Part shown: piece by piece, positions 11,632 to 23,605 of the stretch
How positions within the stretch are numbered: the stretch's first letter is position 1
Layout of the letters: each line of letters opens with the position of its first letter
Origin: Annona cherimola
Taxonomy: Eukaryota; Streptophyta; Magnoliopsida; Magnoliales; Annonaceae
Assembly (NCBI GenBank): GCA_030490835.1
Contig: CM059971.1
Coordinates: 57,150,012 to 57,214,011, forward strand
Length of the DNA stretch: 64,000 bases
Reading direction: 5' to 3'
Notes under the pieces: generated by a model
Told to the model about the DNA's origin: nothing
Databases searched by the model: none
What the model saw: the letters and a program-made list of their open reading frames with translations, nothing else
Translations under genes and position numbers: made by a program

Positions 11632-12249
11632 TTATCACGCCTCCATTTCTTCTAGTGAAACCATGGCGTTCCCTAATTAGTATATTATCTAGTTTCGTAT
11701 TTTCAGCATTCTTTTTAATTATTTTATACGGTTTTAATTTTCTTGAGGTATAAATTGTTTCAATAAAAACATTAAAAATGTACTACAGTGCTATTGGTAA
11801 CGATAACAAAATTTACTAACGATAACGATTATCCATTTTTATTGAAAATATATTTCAACGTAATACACAGCCTCCATAGAACTTATATTGGATAAATTTA
11901 ATTTTTATTGATATATCATTAAATTTTTTTAAGAAAGTACTTTTGCAAAAGGTTTTAAAGTAGGGTTTTCCAGGACCTTGAAAAGGGTATTAAACGTGAG
12001 GTTTTTGCAAAATCGACCTTAGAACATGTGAAATTGGATTTAACATTTATATTTTGGCATTTTGCAATATTAATCCTTTAAGTTTCAGATTTTTACAAAA
12101 TAAATTTTTTATTTTTTTGATTTTCAAATAACAAAGAAGAGAAGTTGTGATAAATTATTTGAAAGTTATTTTTAGCATTTTTTCTTAAAATCTTTAATAC
12201 TTGAGATTCTTACGTTGCTTCACAAAATGACAATTATACATGTACTGTG
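11632..12249. other. AT-rich intergenic DNA, nothing recognised
   Basis: No supported gene or repeat. Confidence 0.4.
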
Positions 12250-12610
12250 TAATTTGCAAATATACCCAGTTTGACCATAATTGCAAATATACCTACATAA
12301 TTTTAAAATTTGTCAATAACTCTAACTTAATTTGACCATAACTGCAAATATATTCATGTCATTATGACGTCATTAGCGCACCATTATAATGTAGGTATAT
12401 TTGCAAAGATATACCAACTATGTGAGTATATTTACAAAAAAAAAAAAATATATGCCCAAATAATTTTTGAACTTGCATATATACTCATGTCACGACGGTG
12501 TAGTAATACTACTATAACAGTATGAATAAATTTACAATTATAGTTAAATTATGTGGATTTATTTGCAACTTCTAAAACAATGTGAGTATGTTTGAAACTA
12601 AAAAGTTTAA
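12250..12610. repeat. Foldback repeat with TTTGCAAATATACC subrepeats
   Basis: The block TTGCAAATATACCTACAT (about 12279) is mirrored by ATGTAGGTATATTTGCAAA (about 12389), with a centre containing the palindrome TGACGTCA. Further variants of the same block lie at 12253 (direct) and about 12420-12600 (mostly inverted). It resembles a plant MITE of another family than FB1-FB8. The ends are not resolved. Confidence 0.45.
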
Positions 12611-14425
12611 TTATTTGGCAAGATGCCAAAACACCCGCTAAAAACAATTTTATATATTTTTGAAAAGGTCGGTTTTGCATAAAACCACTTAAAATGCATT
12701 TTTTTCGTGATGAGATATGGCTCACTAAGCAATGCAAAAATCAATGAGGCGCAATTATAAGAAATTTTTTATTACTCCTGGAGAGGCCATATCCAGCCTG
12801 ACTAATCCATTTTCAGTATAACAGTTGAAATTAGCAAGTATGTACTGTACTACTATACTAGTGGTTGAGCACTGAATTACGAATAAATGAATATGCATGT
12901 CGGCGTGCGGATACCTTATGTAGACTATCAATACATTTGCTAAATAATCCATTCGTAGATTACAAATAAATTTTAAAAGATGACGTAGTAGATCATCAAA
13001 TCCAAATAAGAATATAATTAAATTCGGTTTGAATAAAACTACCCAACCCATAAATGATGTGATGCATTACTGAATTATTTAACACATGTAAGATTATAAA
13101 TCTTATCTATTCTATGATCTAAATAACAACGACAAAAACATGTGAACTTGGCAATTCAATAAGTAGATAACGGTCAGTGAAAAGCAAAAATTAATCAAAT
13201 CTTAATGGCACATGCTACAATCATGCTTGCAAGGAATGACGACCATTTTCATGTGAATGCTTCTTGGACCATACATTATTAGAAGTCGTATATAACCGTA
13301 TTCTCATGTTAATCAAAGGCTATGAATAACTCTATCTCCACGTTAAAAAAAGCCATAAAACCCTGACTCATTGCAACAGCACACTCCCACACTTCTATCA
13401 CATGACCATGTAATTTAAATGAAATAATAATCATACCATTAACTTGGAAATCAAACCACTGCATCAAATACCATACCAACATAAGAATACACATGTTAAT
13501 ATCAAAACAAAAGTATAGAAATGTCCAATTGAATCTAAGATAGGGAAAATAAACTAGATTCATCCAATCCCCAAAGCAAAGTCATAATAAACAAGTAAAA
13601 AGGATCAAATACACCAAATTCTCATAAAAAATTCGTGGCCAACACAAAACCCCCTAAATCCATATTAAACCCTAGTCCCCTTCTCTAAGTTTCAAGTAGA
13701 AACCACCCCTACACCGAAAACAAAGTCACAATGCTTGTCGTATGAGTTTTGCAACCATTTTGGAATAAGATTAAACCATTCATTTGAGAAAGGAAAACAT
13801 CAACTTACATGTATTAACTTTTTTTTTTCTAAAATCCCTCCTTAAGTCTTAGTTTGATTCTTTTCCTCTCTTGCTTTTTGATGTAAAAAGGGTGGAAATA
13901 AGTGAACTTTTAGAGTGCTTTAATGTGAGTTTCAAAGTGTTTGCAAGGAAAAGAGAATAGGAGAAAAGGAGAAGGAAGTAAGGTGAGAAGAATGGGGTTC
14001 AAATCTCCTTTTTGTTATCATAAATTTGAGTTACCTTATTATCATGACTTGAGATCGAAGTTGAGTTCAATATCATTGAAATTGAAGTTAAAATCACTCT
14101 CAAATTAGATCTTACTTTCTATAACTCAACTCAACCATCTATTATCAATCTATTCATCCTTGTATATTATAATACACCAATACAATATGTTTGCACGAAT
14201 TTTTAGGTCAAAAACATATCTTAATGCAAAACATTCCTATATTAGTCTTATATAACTCAAATTGCAACTCAATAGGCCAAATCATACAAACCTTCATCTA
14301 TGACCAAACTAACCATATAAATGTACCACATAACACCTCTCACATGCTCATATGTGCCTTATCCTATAAAAGTCAATGCACCAAAATAATCATTAACAAT
14401 TTACTAGTTCACCTTATAATATGGG
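12611..14425. other. Non-coding DNA, no gene seen
   Basis: Frames of 80-100 codons occur on the minus strand (12755-13051, 13309-13563) but lack any domain or composition typical of plant exons. The last five bases, ATGGG (14421-14425), are the left target-site duplication of the solo LTR. Confidence 0.5.
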
Positions 14426-17249
14426 TGTGATACCCGGACCCAAGTAAGGCTTATATATATGCATTTGGCATATATAAATGGATCATGTATGATTTAGATG
14501 AATTACGAATGATTTTCAATTGCAATATTGATGATTTATGGCAATTAGGGCAAGTGATTATGAATGATCAATATAAGCCGATATGGGTCAATGTGATTAA
14601 AGAGGATTAATAAGGATTAGGGGATGTGATTATATTGAGGATAATTACCTAATATATTATGGGTTAACTAATAGAGATTATGTTGTTAATTATGGATTAA
14701 AGGTAGCAAATGCTAAAAAATTCATAACTCAACGCCGGTAAGGCGGATTAAGATGAAAATTGAAAAGTAAGTACATAATTTTGTGCTTAATCATATAAAA
14801 AGGTTGAATTATGAAAATAAGGATGAAATTAGGGTGAAAATCAATCATCACCATCAAAATCTAAAGATGGTTTCAAATGAGCATAACTTGAGCTAGAAAA
14901 GTCGGATTGAGATGAAATTTGAAATAAACGGTTAAAATTATGAGATCCATGCAATGAGAGGCTTGGATTAAGAAAATGATGATGGTATATTGTTTTCACA
15001 AAAATGGGTGTATAATTATTGATTTTTGTGCAACAAAAAGTAAGTTTGTGTTTATGTTAAAGTAAGGTGATTAACTATATGATTAATGACATAAATGAGG
15101 TGGGAAAAGGAGGTAATGACAAGTGAATTTTATGGATTATTTAAAATTACATAATCCATGATTAAATCAAGTGATTAATGATATAATTAGGGAGCTAATG
15201 AGCTAGCTCAAGTGAGACAATGTAAGTGGCCCACACATGGACAATCAAGGGGCTATTGCATAGGATTTTTGAATTTTAAAAAATAGAAAATGTGAATTTT
15301 AATGACCTAGGCAGCTAGGGTGAATAGTGGACGAGATTTGGGCTAACTTTTGTGGCAAGAAAATGCCAAAAAGTCCATAACAAGTGGACCCCACCAAGTG
15401 GACAACTTGATATTCCATTAATGTATTGATTTTATGGATTTTATGAAATATAAATCATGTAATTTACTTGGAGGTGGTTGTGCCACATTTCTTAAGGGAT
15501 AAAAAATGTCCTATGTGGAATTTTTGCAGCCAAAATAATTAAGAAAATACGAAAAATAGGGCTGCTAATTAGGGTTGACTAAGTGGACAGCTTTATTTAA
15601 AAGCTGGATGTAGCTGTGGAAAAAATCCGAAAATAATATTAAATGATTAAATATATGGCTGAAATTTTTTGAGTAAACTATAGGATAAATTTTCAAAACT
15701 TTACCTTCCATTTTTGGTCAAAATTGTAAAGGAAAAATTAAAAAATAAATGTCTATATAAGCAGGCAGTGTGGACGTTCCAGACTTCTGTTTGGGAGAAA
15801 AAAATAATAAAAATCAAAGGGGCAGTGGCTGGAAAGATCCAAGGGAAGAAACTAGGAAGAAAAAAAGGAAATTTCAAGTGCTCAAAGGAGGGATTACCAA
15901 TTAATCAAGTAAGTATATGTTAATTTTGATTTTATACTTCAAATCTGGAAGTTATACGATGTTATAAACCAACATATAAACGAAATAGTAGAAGAAGAAT
16001 TTTCACCATGAAAATTTGTGTAAAGACTCATGATGGGGTGATTAAGGAATGACCCAATTTTCAGCTTAAAAGAATAAGTAAGTTACAAATTAAAAATCCG
16101 GGAAAATCAACCTGGACAGGATTGAACGGGTGGCAGGATCAGCTGCACCAAATGATTTTTTATAATTTGTATACAAGGAATTTTGGGCTGAAAGTTTTAC
16201 AGGATATATAAGACATATTGATATCATAAAAAAATAAAAATTAGGTTTTTATGGGTATAAATATACCCCATAATTTACGTGATTCAGGCTGTCCGAAAAG
16301 GGATGCTGATGTCCAGCAGAGTAAAAATACTAAAATAAATAGAAATACTACATATTTCATGATGGAAATATTTATTTTGATTAATTCATGTTGTTATTAA
16401 GACATGATAGAAATTTCAGATCAAAAATACTTGATTTGATATTAATTCAAGATTTTGAGAATTCAGTGTGCCTGAATTCAGCATTATGGACAGCTTAAGG
16501 AATAAATTAAGATTAATGTTAAATTTCAGATTTTTGGGATGGAATTTAAATTAAAATGGGATATAAACAAGTATCATAAGTGATTATGAGGATTTAACCT
16601 ATTAGAGGTGGGTTTAGAAAGGATGGAATTTAGCGTTACGTATAAGACCCGATTTCTATGTTTTGATGTTGAAAATGATAAATGGATTATGTGAAGGGGT
16701 AAAATGAAAAAATGCATGAAAATATGATAAAAAATATGGATTAGGTTACTGTTTTGATAAATAATAATAATCTCAAATTTTGAGATTATTATATGATGCC
16801 TAAGCTATTAACTAAGTGCTTAAAATGAGCACCGATGTGTGAAAAATGAAAAATATGTTAAAAATGGTAAATTGAGATAATGAACCTCTAAAGAATGATT
16901 TAATGAATAATTATTATATTTGTATAAGATTACCCTACATAAGGGTATTAAAATGAATGAATGATTGATTGATATGTATAAGTTATGTGCTAAGTATGAA
17001 TACCCGACTTGAAGGACAAGTGGGTTAAGCTAAGTCCAAATGAATTTATGTAGGTTGGAAAACCTAAGGGATTTATGTATTTGAAGTTGATGTGAATAAA
17101 TGAAATATTATTTTTATTTATTTAGGCAAAGGCAAAGGAAAAGAATGAAAGAAAGGAATTATGGCGATCTCAGGTAAGCAAGCGAACTTTCTAAAATGAT
17201 GTTTTCTTTCTATGTGATGATATGTGATTAAAACTTTTTATGATTATGT

Positions 17250-17620
17250 TTAAACGAATGGGCAAGCACAAGTTTTGAAAATAATAGCTTTAATGAAAAG
17301 CCACAAGTTTTGAAAATGACGGCTTCAATGAAAGCCTTAAGTGTTGGAAAAGGATGGTTTTAAGGAAAAGTCTTAAGGTTTGCTTCATGAGAAGCAAGCA
17401 ATGATTTTAAAATAAAGAATTCATCACAAGTTTTGTCATGGATTGGCAATGCTTTATGTTAATGGATTGAGAAATTTGCTTATGAGTAAGCAAATTCTCC
17501 ATGATAATGTTTTCAAAGGATTTCACGTTTTATGTCGATAGTTTTTAAGAATTTGCTTATAAGCAAGCAAGTTCTTTATGATGTTGTTTCAAAAGTATTT
17601 TATAAGAAAAAAGGGAATTT
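17250..17620 (+). repeat. Hairpin-rich repeats in solo LTR copy 1
   Basis: Repeated short inverted repeats: GCTTCATGAGAAGC (17383), TTTGCTTATGAGTAAGCAAA (17473) and TTGCTTATAAGCAAGCAA (17552), plus earlier direct copies of CACAAGTTTTGAAAAT. They are embedded in the leader-like part of the LTR. No coding function. Confidence 0.6.
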
Positions 17621-18299
17621 TACCCTTTTTCACAAAGTATGTTTGTAAATAAGTTTTAAGTTATTTCTACAATAATTTGTGATAAACAATTATGTTTATG
17701 AAAGAAAAAAAAGGGGAATTGATTTATGAAAAAGATTTGTTCTGTTAGGTCATGATAATTAAATAATAAATGATGATTTGGACATAGTCCATATGTTTTG
17801 AAATGATATTCGAAAAGTTTTAATTTCCTTTAGATAAGGAAATCTATGTTGAAAATATCTTGAAAAATATTTATACGAATGTTGTTGAAGGGGATTTAAG
17901 GATGACCAACCTCCTATGTTGATTTCATAAAATAGTTTGATTTCGGGTTGCTAAATAGTATGCAAAAGATTATGCAAGCCCCTTATGTAAAAATGGTATA
18001 ATAGATAGATGGACAATAATTTGATTATTAGGGAGGTTGAGAAGAGGTAGCATAATTGCATAACTTTTGTAAGCAAAAGGCCCCGAAATGGAAATCAAGA
18101 AAATGTTAGAAAATATATAGTTTAATTTTGAAAGTTCAAAGGTTTTGAAATTCTTTTATAAGGATTTTAAGATGTATTATTTTTCAAACATTTCAAATGT
18201 TTATCAAAATATTTTACTCAAAATATTTCCGAAAAAATTTAAGGAAGGTCATCCTAAAATTAGATTTCAAATGACAACTTGTTTAAAGTGGTTTCGCTC

Positions 18300-18482
18300 G
18301 CTTTACAAGTTGACACGGACTGCGGTCTGTGATGTGTTTTTGAAAATAATTTTTTTAAAGACACAGACTTCGGTCTGTAATGTTTTTAAGTTATGGATGC
18401 AAACTGAGGTCTGTGATCCCGGTTTAAAAGGATACGGGCTGCGGTCTGTGGTTCTTTAAATCAAACGGACTGCGGTCCGTCA
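18300..18482 (+). repeat. Array of five short hairpins (ACGGACTGCGGTCTGT-like)
   Basis: Five variants of one palindrome occur at about 18315, 18363, 18401, 18434 and 18465. Examples are ACAGACTTCGGTCTGT (six-base stem with a TTCG loop) and ACGGACTGCGGTCCGT. The third copy is weaker. Transcribed, they would fold as tight stem-loops, one with the very stable UUCG loop. The array lies about 150 bases left of the nested Copia insertion. Confidence 0.75.
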
Positions 18483-18629
18483 AGATGATGTATGGTGCAC
18501 TAGTACAAGGAATAGGCCAGTTGTAGAGCACGGTTGGGATGACCGAGACCCACTCTACATAAGGCCAAGTCGCTAAGAGATGGCAGAAGTGTCAGCGGCG
18601 CCCTCCCTGAGAGGGGAGCAGGATAAAGG

Positions 18630-20231
18630 TGTTGGGTCCCGAATAGATGGCAAAACCCAAGAGGGGAGGGGTGAATTGGGTTGTTAAAAATTTCTTCGGT
18701 AACTTACCCCCTTGTAAGTTCAATCCCCTTTAATGAACAAACAAAATGGAGAGCAAAGCAATATGGAGAGCATAAATGAAATAAATAGACACACAAGATT
18801 TTATAGTGGTTCGGGCAACCTCCCTACTCCACTCTTCCAAGCTCACACACCTTGTGACTTGGGTTCCACTATTGCATTCCACGAATACAATTAGAGCATC
18901 TTGCTCTCTTCTAGATTCTAGCTCTAGGGGGCATCAACAACTAGCACAAGTAGGTGATGAGTCACACTCCAATCACACACTACTTTGCTATCACTTGATC
19001 TTAGCTACCAAAGCTAAATCAAGTTCAATACAAACAAATAATCAATGAAAGAAATCTACACTTTACAGATGTGTAGAAGCAGTTTGGCGCAGAGAAGAAC
19101 TTGTGATAGGCTTTGAAGAATCTGAAGTAAAGCTCTTGCAGTTTTGAAGTGTAGTTCTTCCTCTCTTGATTGGCTTGATCACTTTAATGCTCTTGTAGAT
19201 AGGAGTTATGCTCACTTAATATTTTCCAACTACTTCCCTCGTCCACATTAACTCCCTTTTATAATTTTGGAGGGAATCCGAACGTTAGAGGGTTGGTGGC
19301 GCGCATTTAATGCGCCAACGTTCGAATAAAATCCGACCGTTGCGACCCAAGTCGCAGGTGGAGTCGACTTCGGGTGCGACTTCGCCCAAGTCGCAGATGG
19401 AGTCGACTTCGGGTGCGACTTCGCCTCTCTGTCGCAACTGCAAGTTCCTGTCAGGGTCGACTTGGGTTCTCGACTTGACCCAAGTCGCAGGTGGAGTCGA
19501 CTTCGGGTTCGACTTCACCTCGACAGTTGTCTTCTCGAACATGGAACTTGGAATCTTTTGTTTTGCTTAGTCTTTCTCAAGCCTTTTAATTTCTTTTGTA
19601 TTTTTCTTATCTCCTTGAAGTCATTGTGACTTCTTTTTAGCTTGCTTTCATTTGCTCCCATGTTGATCTTCATGATTTGCTTATCTCTTCATCTTGGAAC
19701 ATGCTTGAAGTTCTTGTCTAGGACTTGAGAGACTTATGTTGATTTTAGACTTGAGATATCTTAAGTTGTTCTTTGAAAGGTGCTTGAAACTGCATCTTTG
19801 ATCTTTGAAAAACTCAAGTCGCACTTGGGGTCGACTTCGTTCGCGACTTCACCTAAGTCGCACCTGGAGTCGACTTGGCCTGCGACTTGGCAGCTTCGTG
19901 CTTCAACTTTCAACTCTGGACGGATTTGCACTTTTGAAGTCGATAGTGAGGTCGACTTCGTTTGCGACTTGGCTACCCAAGTCGCAGGTGGAGTCGACTT
20001 GGCCTGCGACTTCACCTTCCCTTCTTCCGTCTTCAACTATGGACAGTTCTGCACGTTTTGAAGTCGATCTTGGAGTTGACTTGGGGAACGACTTGGCCTT
20101 TCATACTTGTTTTTCTTCAAGTGGTTATTCCTTAAACATTTTCACAAACTTGTTAGTAGTCAAGACTTACTCAAATTGATTTATTAATCATCAAAACATA
20201 GATTGAGCTAGTTTTCCACATATTTCCAACA
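18630..20231 (-). repeat. 3' LTR of the Copia element
   Basis: 1602 bases, starting (minus strand) TGTTGGAAATATGTGG and ending GGGACCCAACA. It differs from the 5' LTR at about twelve positions, clustered in the 19.8-20.2 kb (U3) part. Confidence 0.95.
19349..20098 (-). promoter_or_regulatory. Array of about nine palindromic units in the 3' LTR (U3)
   Basis: Two clusters (19349-19518 and 19815-20098) carry nine variants of a 34-base unit. Outer arms AAGTCGCA and TGCGACTT are inverted, and the middle holds the SalI palindrome GTCGAC. The outer arms of most units remain complementary. The same array is in the 5' LTR at 26211-26380 and 26677-26960. Repeated palindromes in LTRs are a known feature of Sireviruses. 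A transcriptional or packaging role is inference. Confidence 0.8.
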
Positions 20232-20233
20232 AT

Positions 20234-20246
20234 CTCCCCCTTTTTT
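20234..20246 (-). promoter_or_regulatory. Polypurine tract of the Copia element
   Basis: The minus-strand sequence AAAAAAGGGGGAGA lies three bases from the 3' LTR and primes plus-strand DNA synthesis. More purine tracts of the same type lie at about 20354-20364, 20378-20398, 20411-20426, 20472-20479 and 20490-20497. Multiple tracts are typical of Sireviruses. Confidence 0.85.
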
Positions 20247-20507
20247 ATGATTGACAAAACTGATTTGAGTATATACCTTTCAATTTAAAAATAACATACT
20301 TAGCAATAAAATAACATGCTTAGCAATCCTTCAATATTTAACAAACATTCAAACTCTTCTCCCCAATCATATCAAATCCTTTTCTTCTCCCCTTTTTGGA
20401 CTCAATCCACTCTTCTCCCCCTTTTTGTCAATGTATCAAAAGGTTAGAGGGTAAAGAAACAAGTGGGTTTGTTCCCCCTAAATGGGTGCTCCCCCTCAAT
20501 TTATGCT

Positions 20508-23500
20508 TTAAGTTAGTTGAAGCATTTTCATGTCATTTCTAATCTTATAAAATGCTCCTTTTGCTAGGGGCTTAGTGAATATATCCGCAACTTGATCCTT
20601 GGTTCTTACATATACCAAACATATGTCATGATTTTCTACATGTTCTCTAATGAAATGATGTCTAAGGTCTATATGTTTGGTCCTAGAATGCAGAACTGGA
20701 TTCTTGGTTAGACATATGGCACTTATATTATCACATTTGATAGGTATATCTTTAAAATCCATGCCATAGTCCCTAAGTTGCTGTTTCATCCAAAGTAATT
20801 GAGCACAACAGCTCCCGGCGGCAATGTATTCGGCTTCCGCCGTAGATAGAGCAACACTAGTTTGTTTTCTTGAAAACCATGAAACCATCATGCTTCCAAG
20901 AAACTGACATGTTCCACTTGTGCTTTTTCTATCTACTTTGTAACCAGCAAAATCCGCATCCGAGTAGCCGATTAGATCAAAATTAGAGCCCTTTGGATAC
21001 CATAATCCTAAATTGGTAGTGTCTACTAGGTATCTAAAAATTCTTTTCACAGCTACCAAGTGTGATTCTTTTGGACATGATTGAAATCTAGAGCACATAC
21101 ACACACTAAATAAAATATCTGGCCTAGAAGCAGTTAAATACAATAAGGAACCTATCATGCTTCTATACAATTTTAAATCAACTAATTTTCCCTTCTCATC
21201 TTTGTCCATTTTGATTGTGGAGCTCATGGGCGTGTTTGCTCCTTTGCTATTCTCCATGCCAAACTTCCTGAGCATCTCTTTGATGTATTTGGACTGGTTT
21301 ATGAAGATTCCTTCATTTAGTTGCTTGATTTGCAGTCCAAGGAAAAAATTGAGCTCTCCCATCATGCTCATCTCAAATTCTTTCTGCATGAGTTCAGAAA
21401 ATTCTTGACAAAGAGATTCATTAGTAGCACCGAAAATGATATCATCAACATAAATTTGAATAATTAATATATCCTTTCCATTGTACTTGATAAACAAGGT
21501 GGTGTCTACCTTTCCCTTTTGAAAATCATGATCAATCAGAAATTTGCTTAGTCTATCATACCAAGCTCTTGGAGCTTGTTTTAATCCATATAATGCTTTG
21601 GTTAGCTTGTAAACATACTTTGATTGATCCTTTTCTTCAAATCCAGGTGGTTGCTCAACATACACCTCTTCATTTATATATCCATTCAAAAATGCACTTT
21701 TAACATCCATTTGAAACAATTTAAAGTTCATGTGAGATGCAAAGGCTAGTAATATGCGAATTGCTTCCAATCTAGCAACCGGGGCATAGGATTCTTCAAA
21801 ATCTATTCCTTCTTCTTGTGAGTACCCCTTTGCCACAAGTCTAGCTTTGTTTCTTACTACTAGTCCACTTTCATCTAATTTGTTCCTAAAGACCCACTTG
21901 GTGCCAATAACACTACAATCATTTGGTCTAGGAACAAGGTGTCAAACTTGGTTTCTTTCAAATTGATTTAGCTCTTCTTGCATTGCTATAATCCAGTTTT
22001 CATCATCAAGAGCTTGATCAATGTTAGAAGGTTCAATTTTGGATACAAAAGCATATTGTCCACAAATATTTTGCTTTGACCTTCTAGTTTTTACACCTTC
22101 ATACACATTTCCTATAACTTGTTCAATTGGATGTGCATGTTTGAATTTCAGGTCAGTTGGAGGTTTATAAGAATTGTTACCTTCACTTACCCTTTCCTCC
22201 ATGAATTCCTCTTGCTTTTCCATATGCAATTTCTCAAGATTGCTTGCTATGTCATCTGCATCACTTAAATCATCCTTTCTTTTGAAGCAAGGGTTAGTCT
22301 CATCAAAAACAACATGTATGGATTCTTCTATAACTTGGTTTCGTTTATTGAAAACTCTATATGCTTTGCTATTTGATGAATAACCAAGGAATATAGCTTC
22401 ATCACTTTTAGCATCAAGTTTTCCCAAGTTGGTTTTTCCATTGTTCAAAACATAACATGTGCATCCAAAAGTATGAAAATAAGATATGTTTGGTTTCTTT
22501 CCTTTCCATAGCTCATATGGGGTCTTTTTCAAGATTGCTCTAATGGTAACTCGATTCAATACATGACAAGCTGTACTTACAGCTTCACCCCAAAACTTCT
22601 TAGATAATTTGCTCTCATTTAGCAATGTTCTAGCCATCTCTTGTATAGTTCTGTTTTTCCTTTCAACTACTCCATTTTGTTGTGGAGTCCTTGGTGCAGA
22701 AAATGTGTGATGAATTCCTTTTTCATTACATAATTCTATGAATCGTTTGTTCTCAAATTCACCACCATGGTCACTCCTTATACACATAATAGTATTCTGT
22801 TTTTCATTTTCCACCAAGTTTACAAAAGTTGAAAACATAGAGAAGGCTTCATCTTTGCTAGCTAAGAGAATTATCCATGTAAATCTTGAAAAATCATCAA
22901 CTATGACAAACACATATTTCTTTCCACCAATGGTTAGGATGTCGGATGGCCCATATAGATCCATGTGTAGCAATTCAAGTGGCCTTGTGGTGGAAATCTC
23001 CTTTTTGGTAGAAAAAGACATCTTTGGTTGTTTAGATAATTGACATGCCTTACATATTTTATCTTTGTCATATTTCAACTTAGGCAAGCCTTCTACCAAA
23101 CTCTTTTTCCATAGGGTCTTTATGTTTCTCATGTTTATATGTCCAAGCCTTTTATGCCAAACCCATGGATCATTATCAATGGCCATTAGACATTGACCAT
23201 TTAATTCATCAAGTGAAACCAAATACACATTTCCATGTCTTTTTCCGCTAAACATGATATGTTCTCCATCAAACACATTGCATATAGATGATTCAAACAC
23301 AACTTTATATCTTTTATCACATAATTGGCTAATACTCATTAAGTTATGCTTGAGTCCTTCAACAAACAAAACATCCTCCATGCATGCATTTGAACTACTA
23401 TAAATATTTCCTTTACCTTTGATTTTACCTTTCTCATTATTTCCAAAGGCAACAGTTCCGTCGTTGCAAGGCTTAAGTTTGTGAAACAAATTTCTTTCTC

Positions 23501-23605
23501 CAGTCATGTGCCTTGAACAACCGCTATCCATGAACCATACATTGTTTGCCTTTACCTTTAAACAAATCTGAAAAATGAACAAATAATTCTTATCTCTTTG
23601 GTACC
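20508..23605 (-). pseudogene. Copia pol: protease, integrase, reverse transcriptase, RNase H (one internal stop)
   Basis: The first readable part (from about 23605 to 21942) has the aspartic protease motif DSGCSRHMTG, the integrase HHCC zinc module (HKRLGH ... CKACQ) and the integrase core with DLYGP, DHGGEF and QQNGVVERKN. A TGA at 21942-21944 replaces the expected tryptophan before HLVPRP. The frame then continues to 20508 with RT ([10 protein letters not shown], catalytic YVDDIIFG) and RNase H ([26 protein letters not shown]), ending [12 protein letters not shown]...QLT. All catalytic residues I can check are present, so only the stop and the frame offset from gag separate it from an intact frame. 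No canonical ATG is needed, as pol is normally made as a gag fusion. Confidence 0.9.
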
